The notes below the pieces were generated by a model. It was not told the DNA's origin. It saw only the letters and a program-made list of their open reading frames with translations, and searched no databases. Made by a program: the position numbers and the translations under genes. From the NCBI RefSeq assembly GCF_022818495.1, contig NZ_CP089291.1:3675501-3739500 (forward strand): 64,000 nucleotides of DNA, given 5' to 3'. Positions 34,899 through 43,918 of the stretch are shown in pieces; position 1 is the stretch's first letter, and each line of letters starts with the position of its first letter. This stretch comes from Fodinisporobacter ferrooxydans (GTDB taxonomy: Bacteria; Bacillota; Bacilli; Tumebacillales; MYW30-H2).

Positions 34899-34936
34899 TC
34901 AGGCAACCTCCTTTGCGGGAAATCAAACATTAACGA

Positions 34937-35608
34937 TTACATAGGTCCGGCAATGCCTTGCTTGCGAATCATGACAAAATGCAATGCAAGCAAGATAAGC
35001 AATGCGGCCGGCAAGAAAAATACATGAATGGCAAAGAAACGGGTGAGCGTCATCGCCCCTAATGCATTGCCGCCGATCAGCAAAGCTTTGATGCTGCCGC
35101 CGATAAACGGTACGGAATCCGCGATTTGCGCGCCGACAGAAGTTGCCCAGTACGCTTTCTGATCCCACGGCAACAGATATCCGGTAAAGCCGAAAAACAG
35201 CATCACTGCAAAAATCAAAACACCCACTACCCAGTTTAATTCGCGCGGCGCTTTATATGCACCGGTAAAAAACACCCGCAGCATATGCAGGAACATCATG
35301 ATCAAAACGAGACTCGCACCCCAGAAATGCATGCCGCGGGCGATTTTCCCAAGCAGCACCTGGTCTGTGATGTATTTCACGCTGCTGTATGCATTGTGAA
35401 TATCCGGTACGTAATACATGGCCAAAAACATGCCTGACAGTATCTGCGTTACAATAATGAGAAAAGTCAAACCGCCAAAACAGTAAATAAATGCGGACAT
35501 TTTCGTGGCCGGGTTGACGTGTGCCGGTACTTCGTGATCTGCTATATCACGCCAGATCGGAGTGACGCCAAGGCGCTCATCAATCCAATCATAGATTCGT
35601 TTCAACAT
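34937..35608 (-). CDS. qcrB: Menaquinol:cytochrome c reductase, cytochrome b6 subunit
   Basis: This 223-residue cytochrome b6-type subunit has four helices. Heme-ligand histidines lie in RGMHFWGASLVLIMMFLHML and TLTRFFAIHVFFLPA. The short length and its separation from subunit IV follow the b6 pattern. It lies 8 bp after qcrA. Confidence 0.96.
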   Translation of the reverse strand: MLKRIYDWIDERLGVTPIWRDIADHEVPAHVNPATKMSAFIYCFGGLTFLIIVTQILSGMFLAMYYVPDIHNAYSSVKYITDQVLLGKIARGMHFWGASLVLIMMFLHMLRVFFTGAYKAPRELNWVVGVLIFAVMLFFGFTGYLLPWDQKAYWATSVGAQIADSVPFIGGSIKALLIGGNALGAMTLTRFFAIHVFFLPAALLILLALHFVMIRKQGIAGPM

Positions 35609-35616
35609 GTTAGCAC

Positions 35617-36174
35617 CTACCCTTTGTTTGGTCTACGATGAACGGTAGTATCCAGCAATACTTCCCCGCCTTCGATTTTGACGCTATATGCATCAAGCGG
35701 TCGTGTTGCCGGAGAGCCGGGACTCTGATAGCCGTACTTGTCAAATTTGCTGCCATGACAAGGACAATGGAACCACCATGGACCATCTTTGGATGGGATC
35801 GGTTTGCCATTTGCATCAAGCGTACCGTTGATCTGGCAACCAAGATGTGTGCACTTGGGGGAATACGCCAGCAATCCGTCAGGTTCGTTTGCTTTCTTGA
35901 TCACCCATGCGCGAATGTTCACATCGTTGTGAATCCATCCGTCCGATTGCTTGGCTTTAAACTCGACTAACGTAGGCAGATCCGAATTGAAATCGGAAAC
36001 TTTCTTTCCTGTCTTCACAAATGCACTGTCGGCTCCTCGGGTCAATGGATCGACAGCAAATGTGACAAGCGGTGCGGCGATAACCGCTCCCATGAAAGCG
36101 CCCGTTCCACCTAGGGCATACGTCAGAAACTGGCGTCGAGTCAGGCCTTCTTTGTCTTTGTTTTCTTTGTCCAT
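35617..36174 (-). CDS. qcrA: Rieske iron-sulphur subunit of the bc complex
   Basis: This 185-residue protein has a twin-arginine signal (TRRQFLTYALGG) that also serves as membrane anchor. The [2Fe-2S] cluster ligands lie in CTHLGC and CPCHGS. It takes electrons from menaquinol and is the first gene of the operon, behind the promoter at 36318-36346. Confidence 0.97.
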   Translation of the reverse strand: MDKENKDKEGLTRRQFLTYALGGTGAFMGAVIAAPLVTFAVDPLTRGADSAFVKTGKKVSDFNSDLPTLVEFKAKQSDGWIHNDVNIRAWVIKKANEPDGLLAYSPKCTHLGCQINGTLDANGKPIPSKDGPWWFHCPCHGSKFDKYGYQSPGSPATRPLDAYSVKIEGGEVLLDTTVHRRPNKG

Positions 36175-36317
36175 TCTACTTTCCTAACCTCCTTGCTGTC
36201 GTAACATACTGACACTTTGATAGATTCATCGAGCAACGACTCAAGAACCATCCTTCCATGTCTTTGAAACGAAGAAAATTTTCAATTGGAAAATTGACCC
36301 GATCTTGTTACGCTTTC

Positions 36318-36346
36318 ATCTTACTCTCGGAAAAAATGAGTGTCAA
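36318..36346 (-). promoter_or_regulatory. Sigma-A promoter of qcrABC
   Basis: On the minus strand TTGACA (36341-36346) and TAAGAT (36318-36323) are 17 bp apart. Transcription would start near 36311, about 137 nt before qcrA. A short inverted repeat (AATTTTC/GAAAATT) lies in the early leader near 36278-36296. Confidence 0.75.
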
Positions 36347-36367
36347 GGAAGGAAACGCGAGCAAATA

Positions 36368-36381
36368 TCACACTTATGTGA
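36368..36381. promoter_or_regulatory. Inverted-repeat site upstream of the qcr promoter
   Basis: TCACA and TGTGA flank a 4-bp centre. The site is centred near -64 relative to the predicted qcr start, a usual place for an activator. The half-sites recall CRP/FNR-family half-sites but in reversed order, so the binding protein is not identified. Confidence 0.4.
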
Positions 36382-36482
36382 CAAAACGATTGCGGATCCA
36401 ATCTGCCGCCAGCCGCAAATTCCGCAACAAGCTGATCTTCGAAAGGAATCGGGTTCCCAAACACGGTGAAACCCATCGTGCA

Positions 36483-37136
36483 TTACTGTTCTGTCCACAT
36501 AGCTGTGATCCGGTCCGCCAGTTTTTGTTGAATCAGCCTCAGAATTTTTTCACCATGTTTTGCGTTTGCAGCTGCCGGATTCCCTGACTCTGCTTGCAAG
36601 TCTACCAACTCCGAACGGATCGCCAACATAACGGAAGTCTCGTTTTCTATGCCAGAGTCTGCGTTGGGCGCGATTTTTTCATCAGAATCTTGATTTTCGA
36701 TAGAATCCTGATATTCCATCCACCAATGGCTGACGAGTACTGTCAATTCTTCCTTTGCAAGCCGCTCTGTCACAGCGCGGAGCACATCTGCATTTCCCTT
36801 GTGGCCGTTAACCAAAACGACGTATTTGATTCCCAGATGTTTCAGCTGAGTGAGGGAATCATACAGGTAATCGCGAAATATATGGTTGTGCATGCCTGCA
36901 GATCCATCCGGTTCAAAAGAATGGAACGGATGCCCGAAAGCAATGGCAGGAAACGCCAAAATCCGCCCGGAAAACTGATCTTCCAATTGTGTTGCAATCG
37001 TTTCGGCAATGAAACTGCCAGTTCCAAATGGCAAATGGGGACCGTGGAACGTCATGGAACCTACCGGGACCATAGCAGTATCAAAATAGGGGCGCAACTC
37101 TTCGAATATTCCTGCTTTTACTTGTGCAAATTTCAA
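36483..37136 (-). CDS. Creatininase-fold protein with altered metal ligands
   Basis: This roughly 217-residue protein is of the creatininase/MftE amidohydrolase family. The core VPVGSMTFHGPHLPFGTG aligns with the family motif PxGSxExHGPHLPxGTD, but the metal-binding Glu is Thr and the Asp is Gly. NGHKGN and ETSVMLAIRSELV are retained. Catalysis is therefore doubtful. The start is probably TTG at 37136, 10 nt after AAAGGAG. The ATG at 37157 has no ribosome site. It lies between ypiB and qcrA, where Bacillus has ypiF. Confidence 0.8.
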   Translation of the reverse strand: MKFAQVKAGIFEELRPYFDTAMVPVGSMTFHGPHLPFGTGSFIAETIATQLEDQFSGRILAFPAIAFGHPFHSFEPDGSAGMHNHIFRDYLYDSLTQLKHLGIKYVVLVNGHKGNADVLRAVTERLAKEELTVLVSHWWMEYQDSIENQDSDEKIAPNADSGIENETSVMLAIRSELVDLQAESGNPAAANAKHGEKILRLIQQKLADRITAMWTEQ

Positions 37137-37242
37137 CGGATCATCACTCCTTTGCATCGCTTTTTGCTTTTTGCATGTTTTTATTTATGATCAAACTGTA
37201 TCATCAAAGCTTCTTGAAAATCAGCGATTCTAAATAAAAGTC

Positions 37243-37284
37243 ATAAAAAAATCACATAATAACCAAAACGGTTAAAATGTGATT
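37243..37284 (-). terminator. Terminator after ypiB
   Basis: In the minus-strand transcript AATCACAT...AACC and GGTT...ATGTGATT pair around a 5-nt loop with a small internal bulge, and seven T follow. It starts 9 nt after the ypiB stop codon. Confidence 0.85.
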
Positions 37285-37292
37285 CCACGCAC

Positions 37293-37835
37293 TCAATCTT
37301 GCTGCATTTTTAATTCATGTGTCAAATCCATAAAGCGCTTATGATCTCGCGCATCAAGAGCCTCATCGATTCGTCTGTATAAACGATAGCGGCGATAATC
37401 CCGCAAGGATTGGCTTAAAATCAATTCCGCCTGCAGCTCGATCAAAGCATCGATCGATTCTCTCGTATCGTCCATCGGATTTGTTTCCAATACGGCGGCA
37501 TATTCCGGAGAGACGGTGCGGTCTTTAAAAAACAGTCCGATATACATGTCTTCCGTCGGGTGATTGTGTATATCCAAAAACGCTTTCTCGACATCTGATG
37601 TCACACGTTTATTTTTATAAAATTTAAAAGGAGTCATTTGCACACATTTCGTAGAAATTAAAATGGTTTTTGGCAAATTGCGGAAATTGTCAATGAAATG
37701 AACCCGTTCAAGCAATTGATCGTTGGAGCACAAATATTGGAGCAACCATTCCGCTTCCCGGTTTTGCAATTCGTAGTTATCAAGAAACCATTTAATGAAC
37801 TGTTTTTTCTCCGTTACATGAATAACCTCTCCCAT
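37293..37835 (-). CDS. ypiB: YpiB / UPF0302 family protein
   Basis: This 180-residue soluble protein matches Bacillus YpiB in length and in the stretch KQFIKWFLDNYELQNREAEW and the C-terminal helical IDEALDARDHKRFMDLTHEL. The function is not established. It lies upstream of the qcr genes, as in B. subtilis. The ATG at 37835 follows AGGAGGG by 6 nt. The longer frame reads through the ribosome site as repeated Gly codons. Confidence 0.88.
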   Translation of the reverse strand: MGEVIHVTEKKQFIKWFLDNYELQNREAEWLLQYLCSNDQLLERVHFIDNFRNLPKTILISTKCVQMTPFKFYKNKRVTSDVEKAFLDIHNHPTEDMYIGLFFKDRTVSPEYAAVLETNPMDDTRESIDALIELQAELILSQSLRDYRRYRLYRRIDEALDARDHKRFMDLTHELKMQQD

Positions 37836-38243
37836 TGCATTCCCTCCTCCTCCCAAATACTCTTACATAAGAGGTTGTTCACCGTATCTGTGTCAATCCG
37901 CCCATTCCCCCGCGCTGATTTCCATCAGATTTCATGGTTGCTTCTTGCGAATTCTTTGCATCATATGCCTTCATCCATGCATATTCTGAAAAATGTTGAG
38001 AATATTCGATGTTTGATTTATTATATTCGGTGATGCGTCAAGGATTTCCTTTTTCTTTACCCAAATCAAAAAGATAGTTGTATTCATTCTAATGGAGCCG
38101 AGAAAATCTATCTATAGAAAAAGACTGGGATGCCTGGAAAAAGCAAAACGCAGTTCCTTTGATTTCCCAAAGAAACTGCGTATGCTTCAGACCGTTATGG
38201 AGTTGTTGACCGGTTTACGCCGATATTTTCGGGTGATTCCCGG
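37836..38243. other. Intergenic region between ypiB and the XPB-associated gene
   Basis: No gene is seen in these 408 bp. A TTGACA near 37889-37894 on the minus strand is a possible -35 box for ypiB, but no good -10 box lies at standard distance. The right part holds the terminator at 38138-38181. Confidence 0.5.
38138..38181 (-). terminator. Terminator after the XPB-associated gene
   Basis: In the minus-strand transcript ACGCAGTT and AACTGCGT, extended by CTTTG/CAAAG inside one mismatch, form a long stem. TTTGCTTTTT follows. It lies about 63 nt past the stop codon of the upstream gene. Confidence 0.85.
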
Positions 38244-39824
38244 TTATTCCTGTAATACTATGTTTCCCGCTTGATCCAATAATACGAGGACTTGTCCAAT
38301 CTGCTCTTTTGCAATTAATAGATAACGATCCCCGATGACTTCTTCCACATGTTTCATAATTCCCGGAATTCTCAAAAGTTCTTCCCGCACACATTCATCT
38401 GCACACTCCAGCAATGTCCCTTGAAACGCCCGAATTTTTCCATATCCTTCTGTCCATTGCCCAATTCTTTGCAGCACCATTTCCGGTACAGGTTCAATCG
38501 AGTAGCGATCCAAGACGCTGCGTATTTGCTCGGGCGAGTGCCCATTTTTCACAAAACGTTTCACGCTCGTCTCCGTAATCCGGTAACTGCGGACATGTCC
38601 TCCTTGCAAATAATCCGCAAATGCATACAGTTCCTGGTCCATAGGAGAGTGACCTTCCGCCAAGACGAGAATCTCAAAATTGGGCTGCACCACAATCGAA
38701 GGTTGCACATTCGGCGGTTGGATTTGCGATAGAGGTGCATACTCATCGGGAAAAAACAACTGTCTTCCGATTTGTGTAAGTGTGACCGCAACTCCGCCGT
38801 CTTCCCTTTTTCCTGTTTTGAGAATTCCCAGATACCGCAACATTTGCACGATTCGTTCATGAATAATCGTAGAAACCGTGTCATAATAGTACGGTTCTAT
38901 ATAATGTTGCAAAACCTTCTCGAGAGATTCTGCCACGGCCCATTTCTCTTTACAAGCATATGCAAGAAAGGCCACCGCCAAATGAAGTTGCGGAATGCAG
39001 CGGCCATATATTTTTTCCCAATACCCATGCAATTCAGAAATGCGCTCAAGATCCGGCTTGGCAAACCAGTCCTCTTCAGGCGGACAAGACTGTAATATTC
39101 CATCTCTTCCTTCGACAATCCAACCCTTTCCAAAGCAAAAATCGTACAATAATGCAAAGCGATCCGGATAATCCCGAAATCGTCTGCCATAGCCGAAGCG
39201 CCATTGCTGTCCGCTGATCGGCGGTTCCTGGATTTCAAACAGTTGCTGAAGCTGTTGCTGAAAACGCTTGAAAATCGCGCCGTCCTGTGTGAGCCGGATC
39301 TCGTTTTGCGCAACAAATTGCAGAAACTTCTGCAGATCTCGCAGCATGGCAAGACCATCTTCCCGATAATAGGACGGTTCCCTTTCCAAATAATCGACGT
39401 TCTGTGTCAAATCGATCGCAATCCATTGTTTGATCATCCCTCGCAAATCGTCAGGAATCCGAAATACATGGGAATATATGGATGTACCTGAACGAAAGAT
39501 CCAGCCGAGATCGACAAGTTCTGTCCATAAACCTTCCGGCCCCACTTTTCCGATTCGATCCCCCAGCGTCTTTTCGGCGGCTACCAAAAGATCCTCCCGC
39601 GTAAATTGACTTCGCTTGTCCAATGCAAGACGAATCAGCAGCCGCTTTTGCGCTTGTGCCAATTTCGCCAATCGTTCCTGCACAAAGGATACATTTTGGA
39701 AATGTTCCATCAACGTTTGCAATAAATCATTTTTGGAATGGTACCGGCAGGATAAATTCTGACGTTTGGCAATGGTTCTAAGCACATGGATATCTGCATC
39801 ATTTAGACAGGTGATCAGATTCAT
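38244..39824 (-). CDS. Helicase-associated (XPB partner) protein
   Basis: This 526-residue protein matches the helicase-associated domain family that accompanies bacterial XPB. N-terminal winged-helix-like repeats occupy the first half, and the C-terminal part contains QPSIVVQPNFEILVLAEGHS and SYRITETSVKRFVKNGHSPE, typical of that domain. It has no Walker motifs. The start at 39824 follows AGGAGGGG and overlaps the XPB 3' end by 26 bases. Mycobacteria have a similar neighbour pair (Rv0861c/Rv0862c). It probably binds the helicase or DNA. Confidence 0.82.
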   Translation of the reverse strand: MNLITCLNDADIHVLRTIAKRQNLSCRYHSKNDLLQTLMEHFQNVSFVQERLAKLAQAQKRLLIRLALDKRSQFTREDLLVAAEKTLGDRIGKVGPEGLWTELVDLGWIFRSGTSIYSHVFRIPDDLRGMIKQWIAIDLTQNVDYLEREPSYYREDGLAMLRDLQKFLQFVAQNEIRLTQDGAIFKRFQQQLQQLFEIQEPPISGQQWRFGYGRRFRDYPDRFALLYDFCFGKGWIVEGRDGILQSCPPEEDWFAKPDLERISELHGYWEKIYGRCIPQLHLAVAFLAYACKEKWAVAESLEKVLQHYIEPYYYDTVSTIIHERIVQMLRYLGILKTGKREDGGVAVTLTQIGRQLFFPDEYAPLSQIQPPNVQPSIVVQPNFEILVLAEGHSPMDQELYAFADYLQGGHVRSYRITETSVKRFVKNGHSPEQIRSVLDRYSIEPVPEMVLQRIGQWTEGYGKIRAFQGTLLECADECVREELLRIPGIMKHVEEVIGDRYLLIAKEQIGQVLVLLDQAGNIVLQE

Positions 39825-41478
39825 ACATGTTCCCCTCCTGCAGCAAAGTTTCAAAATCCCGCAGTTCATACTGATATCCTTGTTCTGTCAAAAACATTTG
39901 ACGGCGTGTTGATGATTCTTGATCAAGGGATTGCTTTGTAACAAGAGTATAAAAATAGGATGGTCTGCCGCCTGCATTGGGCCGCAAAATTCGGCCCAAT
40001 CGTTGCGCTTCTTCCTGCCTGGAGCCAAATGTTCCGGAAATCTGAATCGCAACGTTGGCACACGGCATATCAACTGCCACATTGGCGACCTTCGACACGA
40101 CAAGTGATTGGATTTCCCCCGCCCGAAACTTTGCAAACCATTCCTCCCGCTGCTTTACAGGCGTCTTTCCTGTGATGACAGGAACTTGCAGGCGATTTCC
40201 CGCCGCCTGCAATTGATTGATGTATTGTCCAATGACCAGCACCCGATCTTCTGCATGTTGTCTCAGCAGCGCTTCCAATGCATCGATTTTGCGGGGATTT
40301 TCCGCTGCCAGCCGATGTTGTTCCCGTTTCCCGGCCTGTAAATAGTTAAATTTATCTTTTTCCACAAAAGGAATGGAAACTTCCACACAGCGTGCAGGCG
40401 CAATCCATCCGGATTTCTCAATCGTTTTCCAAGGGACGTCATATTTTTTGGGACCAACCATGACAAATGCTTCTTCTTCCAGCCCGTCTTCCCGAACTAA
40501 TGTAGCTGTCAACCCTAAGCGGCGCCGGGATTGCAAGTCGGCGCTCAGTCGAAAGATCGGCGCTGGCAGGAGATGTACTTCATCATAGATGACAAACCCC
40601 CAAGGTGCCTGTCGGATGCAGTCCAGATGTGGATATGTTTCACCCTTGCGATATGTAGCCATTTGGTATGTCGCAATTGTGACGGGGTATAATGTTTTCC
40701 GCCCGGACGTGTAGATGCCGATGCACTCATTTGGAAGAGTGGTTCGATCTAATATCTCACGTTTCCATTGCTCTGCAGATGTGGCATTCGGCGTAAGGAT
40801 CAACGTGCACATCGAAAGACGCTGCATGGCGGCAATGCCGACAATCGTTTTTCCAGCCCCGCACGGCAATACAATGACGCCATTGCATTCTCCGCCGGCG
40901 AAAAAATGATCCAATGCTTCGATTTGGTAGGGTCGTAAAAAATCGGATCCATGTTTCCATTGAAACACACAAGGTTCACCATCCGTATACCCCGCTTGAT
41001 CCACCACCGGATAACCCAAGCGCAAACAAGCCTGTTTCACGCTTCCCCTGTGATCCCTGCTGCATATCAATCCTTCCGGAACCCGCTCAACTGGGATGGT
41101 TTGAAAATCGCCGGTCCGCTGAAATTCGTTGAGAATTGACGCATCACCAAGCAAGAGAAGATAATCCGGATCTCGAAAAGGAACTAATCGCAGCAATCCG
41201 TACTTTTGAAATTCATCGATGATCCGGTGCTTCATGGCTGGCTGTACCGGATATTCGCTGTTGTCTTCCAGAATCTGCACAATTCTCGTACTCGTCCAGC
41301 CGATCGCAGCAGCATTCCATAGTGATAACCGGGAAATTTTATAATAATGAATATACTCCGGGCTTTTGATGTTTTCTGCAAACTGCAACAATTGTCTGCG
41401 TACCTCTGCGTAGTCAGAATGTGTCGTGTTCAATAAAATGGTACCATCACTTTGAACGAGCAAAGGGCGACTGAACAT
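39799..41478 (-). CDS. XPB/ERCC3-type DNA repair helicase
   Basis: This 559-residue superfamily 2 helicase has Walker A LPCGAGKTIVG near residue 206, the DEVH box VIYDEVHLLP and motif III GLTATLVREDG, whose RED residues are the XPB-specific motif. The C-terminal RecA domain ends with the arginine-finger region AQRLGRILRP. An N-terminal damage-recognition-like domain of about 170 residues precedes the core. XPB opens DNA in eukaryotic repair and transcription. The bacterial forms are 3'-5' helicases of less certain role. It is the first gene of a two-gene unit. Confidence 0.93.
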   Translation of the reverse strand: MFSRPLLVQSDGTILLNTTHSDYAEVRRQLLQFAENIKSPEYIHYYKISRLSLWNAAAIGWTSTRIVQILEDNSEYPVQPAMKHRIIDEFQKYGLLRLVPFRDPDYLLLLGDASILNEFQRTGDFQTIPVERVPEGLICSRDHRGSVKQACLRLGYPVVDQAGYTDGEPCVFQWKHGSDFLRPYQIEALDHFFAGGECNGVIVLPCGAGKTIVGIAAMQRLSMCTLILTPNATSAEQWKREILDRTTLPNECIGIYTSGRKTLYPVTIATYQMATYRKGETYPHLDCIRQAPWGFVIYDEVHLLPAPIFRLSADLQSRRRLGLTATLVREDGLEEEAFVMVGPKKYDVPWKTIEKSGWIAPARCVEVSIPFVEKDKFNYLQAGKREQHRLAAENPRKIDALEALLRQHAEDRVLVIGQYINQLQAAGNRLQVPVITGKTPVKQREEWFAKFRAGEIQSLVVSKVANVAVDMPCANVAIQISGTFGSRQEEAQRLGRILRPNAGGRPSYFYTLVTKQSLDQESSTRRQMFLTEQGYQYELRDFETLLQEGNMYESDHLSK

Positions 41479-41745
41479 ACACCTGGCCTCACTTTCCTAA
41501 ATGGCTGTTCATGAGGAATGTGAAATGTCACACATATAAACACGCATCGATGATGGAAACGTTGTGTATCGGTTCCAAACATTTCATATGTAGTATGTGA
41601 GTTGTCGGCAGAACTATTCAATAAAGTGAAACTTGCATCAGTCGGAGTTTTCTGAATTCGATTCAATGTAATGTTCAAACGTCAATACTGGAGCGCACGA
41701 TCGGCATTTGCAGCACTTCGAGAGTGAGTTAGGAAAAAATGGACA

Positions 41746-41781
41746 AAAAAAACCTATCACTGTAAATATACAGGATAGGCA
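41746..41781 (-). terminator. Second terminator of the trp-tyrA operon
   Basis: In the minus-strand transcript CCTATC-CTGTA and TACAG-GATAGG pair around a 4-nt loop with one bulged base. Eight T follow. It lies about 190 nt past tyrA, as a back-up to the nearer terminator. Confidence 0.85.
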
Positions 41782-41935
41782 ATGATAGGAGTGGAGAGAA
41801 ACCAGAAATTCAAGCCTTATGGTTATATTCTAACTACCAATTGTTAGAATGTCAACGATTTTTTGAAAACGTTATCATATTTTTTTAAAAAATTTTTCTC
41901 CTACTTTCCTCATACGCACGATCTTACATTTTGGG

Positions 41936-41967
41936 ATAAAAAGAAAGAGATTGCACGATGCAATCTC
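41936..41967 (-). terminator. First terminator of the trp-tyrA operon
   Basis: GAGATTGCA and TGCAATCTC form a perfect 9-bp stem with a 3-nt loop, followed on the minus strand by TTTCTTTTTAT. It begins 5 nt after the tyrA stop codon. Confidence 0.9.
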
Positions 41968-41972
41968 AGGCT

Positions 41973-43091
41973 TCATCCGATCTCTTCATCGTATTTGTGT
42001 ACCAGAAAGTTCATTGTTTGGAGCAACTCAATTGCCTTCTCCATTTCTTCCAGCCGATGAAACTGCAAGACGAGTTGTCCGTTCACGTCTTCCCGGCTTT
42101 CCATAATGCCGATATTCCGCAAGTTGATTTCTTTCTCCGCCAAAAGTGTGGCAACTGTCGCAATCGCACCCGGACGGTCAGCCACATCGACTGTGCATTG
42201 ATACAATTCCGGCAAAGCTCCGCGCCTGCGAACAGGCAACGCGTCCCGCCAGTCTTTTGCCGATGCAAAAAACGCCTGCAAGGAGTGCTCTTGTTTTCCG
42301 CGGACGAAATTCCGGATCTCCGTACATGCTGCAATAAACTGTGTCATAATTTCATCCAATGCGTCTGCATTCGTTACCATAATATCGCGCCATAAATCCG
42401 GATTCCCGGAAGCAATCCGGGTAACATCCCGGAATCCCCCAGCTGCCAGTTGGGCGTAGAGGGGTTCCTGTTCGGCAAATCCGGATACGAACTGCACCAG
42501 CGTGGATGCGAGCACATGTGGCAGATGGCTGATCGTGCCGACGACCCGATCATGCAGCTTCGGATCCAAAATCATCACATTGGCTCTAAGCCCCTCAATA
42601 AATTGCCGCAATTTTTGCAAGGATTCAGGGTTTGTTGCAGCAGTAGGAGTCAAGACGTATTTGGCATTTTCAAACAAACGCTCATTGGCGGCACGCACAC
42701 CGGAACGCTCCGAGCCGGCCATCGGATGTCCGCCGATAAACTCGATCGTTTCCGGCATGCTTTGGGCTGCATATGCGCATATGTCCGTTTTCGTACCACC
42801 CACATCCGTAACGATCACACCGGGTTGCAACGGCATGTCGCAGAGTGTTTTTAAAATGGACAGGGTTTGTTTGACAGGCGTCGCAATCACAATCAAATCT
42901 GCGTTCTTCACGGCAGTCGGCAAATCTGTCGTGCCTTCGTCAATGACATGCAGATCGATGGCCATTTGCACCATATTCGGATCTACATCCGTGCCGACGA
43001 CCCGCTCCGCCAATTGATAGTAACGGCTTGCCACGGCCAGGGAGCCGCCGATCAAACCACATCCAATAACTGTTAGCTGCCGAAAAATCAT
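41973..43091 (-). CDS. tyrA: Prephenate dehydrogenase with C-terminal ACT domain
   Basis: This 372-residue enzyme makes 4-hydroxyphenylpyruvate for tyrosine. The Rossmann motif VIGCGLIGGSLAVA is at the N-terminus, the catalytic His lies in FIGGHPMAGSE, and a C-terminal ACT domain (DVADRPGAIATVATLLAEKE) suggests feedback control by an amino acid. The start at 43091 shares ATGA with the trpA stop. The 474-residue open frame upstream is an artefact of reading trpA out of frame. It ends the operon. hisC and aroE, found beside tyrA in B. subtilis, are absent. Confidence 0.96.
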   Translation of the reverse strand: MIFRQLTVIGCGLIGGSLAVASRYYQLAERVVGTDVDPNMVQMAIDLHVIDEGTTDLPTAVKNADLIVIATPVKQTLSILKTLCDMPLQPGVIVTDVGGTKTDICAYAAQSMPETIEFIGGHPMAGSERSGVRAANERLFENAKYVLTPTAATNPESLQKLRQFIEGLRANVMILDPKLHDRVVGTISHLPHVLASTLVQFVSGFAEQEPLYAQLAAGGFRDVTRIASGNPDLWRDIMVTNADALDEIMTQFIAACTEIRNFVRGKQEHSLQAFFASAKDWRDALPVRRRGALPELYQCTVDVADRPGAIATVATLLAEKEINLRNIGIMESREDVNGQLVLQFHRLEEMEKAIELLQTMNFLVHKYDEEIG

Positions 43092-43918
43092 ATCGCACCT
43101 TCGATCGCTTGTTTGCATGATCGAACAAAGGAGAGCAGTTCCTGGCGCAGTTCGAATGCTTTGCCGTGATCGCCTGCGTCTAACGCTTTGCCCAATTCTC
43201 CGATCCGGCGCACGATTGCACTGCCGATAATAATCGCATCTGCCCGATCGGCGAGCATGTTTGCTTGCTCCGGTGTGGAAACGCCAAATCCGACAGCTAC
43301 AGGGACTTGCGCATGATCTCTGACTGTATGCAGGAACACATCCAAATTGCTTGCAAATTTTGCTCGCTCTCCCGTAACGCCCAAAGAAGATACACAATAG
43401 ACAAATCCACGGGCGTTTTTACAAATCGCAGCTACCCGCTCTCTGCTCGTCGGCGCTACCAATGGAATCAGATCAATCTCATGCGCATCGGCAATCGCCA
43501 GCAATTCGGCGCTTTCTTCCATCGGCAAATCCGGGATGATCAGTCCGTTGGCGCCTACGTTCGCCGCCTGCCGGACAAAGGATTCCATGCCATATTGAAT
43601 GACCGGATTGGCATACGTAAACAAAATAATCGGTATTTCAATTCCGGATTTCCGGACATTGCTTACGATTTCAAACGCTTGCGGCAATTCGAATCCGTTT
43701 TGTAAAGACCGCAAGGAAGCCTCCTGAATGACAGGTCCATCTGCCAGCGGATCGGAATAAGGAATCCCCAGCTCGATCACATCCGCACCCGCCTCTGCCA
43801 ACTCCCGAATGAGTTGAACCGTCGTGCCGCAATCCGGATCGCCGGCAGTGATAAATGGTATCAGTGCACGGTTGCCATGTTCGAATTCCTGGTTAATTTG
43901 TTGTGCAATTCGGCTCAT
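43088..43918 (-). CDS. trpA: Tryptophan synthase alpha subunit
   Basis: This 276-residue TIM-barrel subunit cleaves indole-glycerol phosphate to indole and glyceraldehyde-3-phosphate. The catalytic Glu lies in [17 protein letters not shown], and the second catalytic Asp in [18 protein letters not shown] and GSAIVRRI form the phosphate site. It overlaps trpB by four bases. Confidence 0.98.
   Translation of the reverse strand: MSRIAQQINQEFEHGNRALIPFITAGDPDCGTTVQLIRELAEAGADVIELGIPYSDPLADGPVIQEASLRSLQNGFELPQAFEIVSNVRKSGIEIPIILFTYANPVIQYGMESFVRQAANVGANGLIIPDLPMEESAELLAIADAHEIDLIPLVAPTSRERVAAICKNARGFVYCVSSLGVTGERAKFASNLDVFLHTVRDHAQVPVAVGFGVSTPEQANMLADRADAIIIGSAIVRRIGELGKALDAGDHGKAFELRQELLSFVRSCKQAIEGAI

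Larger units (their letters stand above)
41479..41972. other. Intergenic region between XPB and tyrA
   Basis: No gene is seen in these 494 bp. The region holds two terminators for the tyrA side. It also has a perfect inverted repeat ATTCTAAC/GTTAGAAT with an 8-bp spacer (41827-41850), possibly an operator. Presumably it also contains the XPB promoter, for which I see no convincing boxes. Confidence 0.5.

Noticed and set aside
41863-42060. Small plus-strand ORF near the tyrA terminators
   Set aside because: It begins in AT-rich gap sequence without a ribosome site and runs over the terminator hairpin and tyrA.
41973-43397. A 474-residue open frame continuing tyrA upstream through trpA
   Set aside because: The upstream 102 residues read trpA codons in another frame. 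The ATG at 43091 shares ATGA with the trpA stop and gives a normal TyrA N-terminus.
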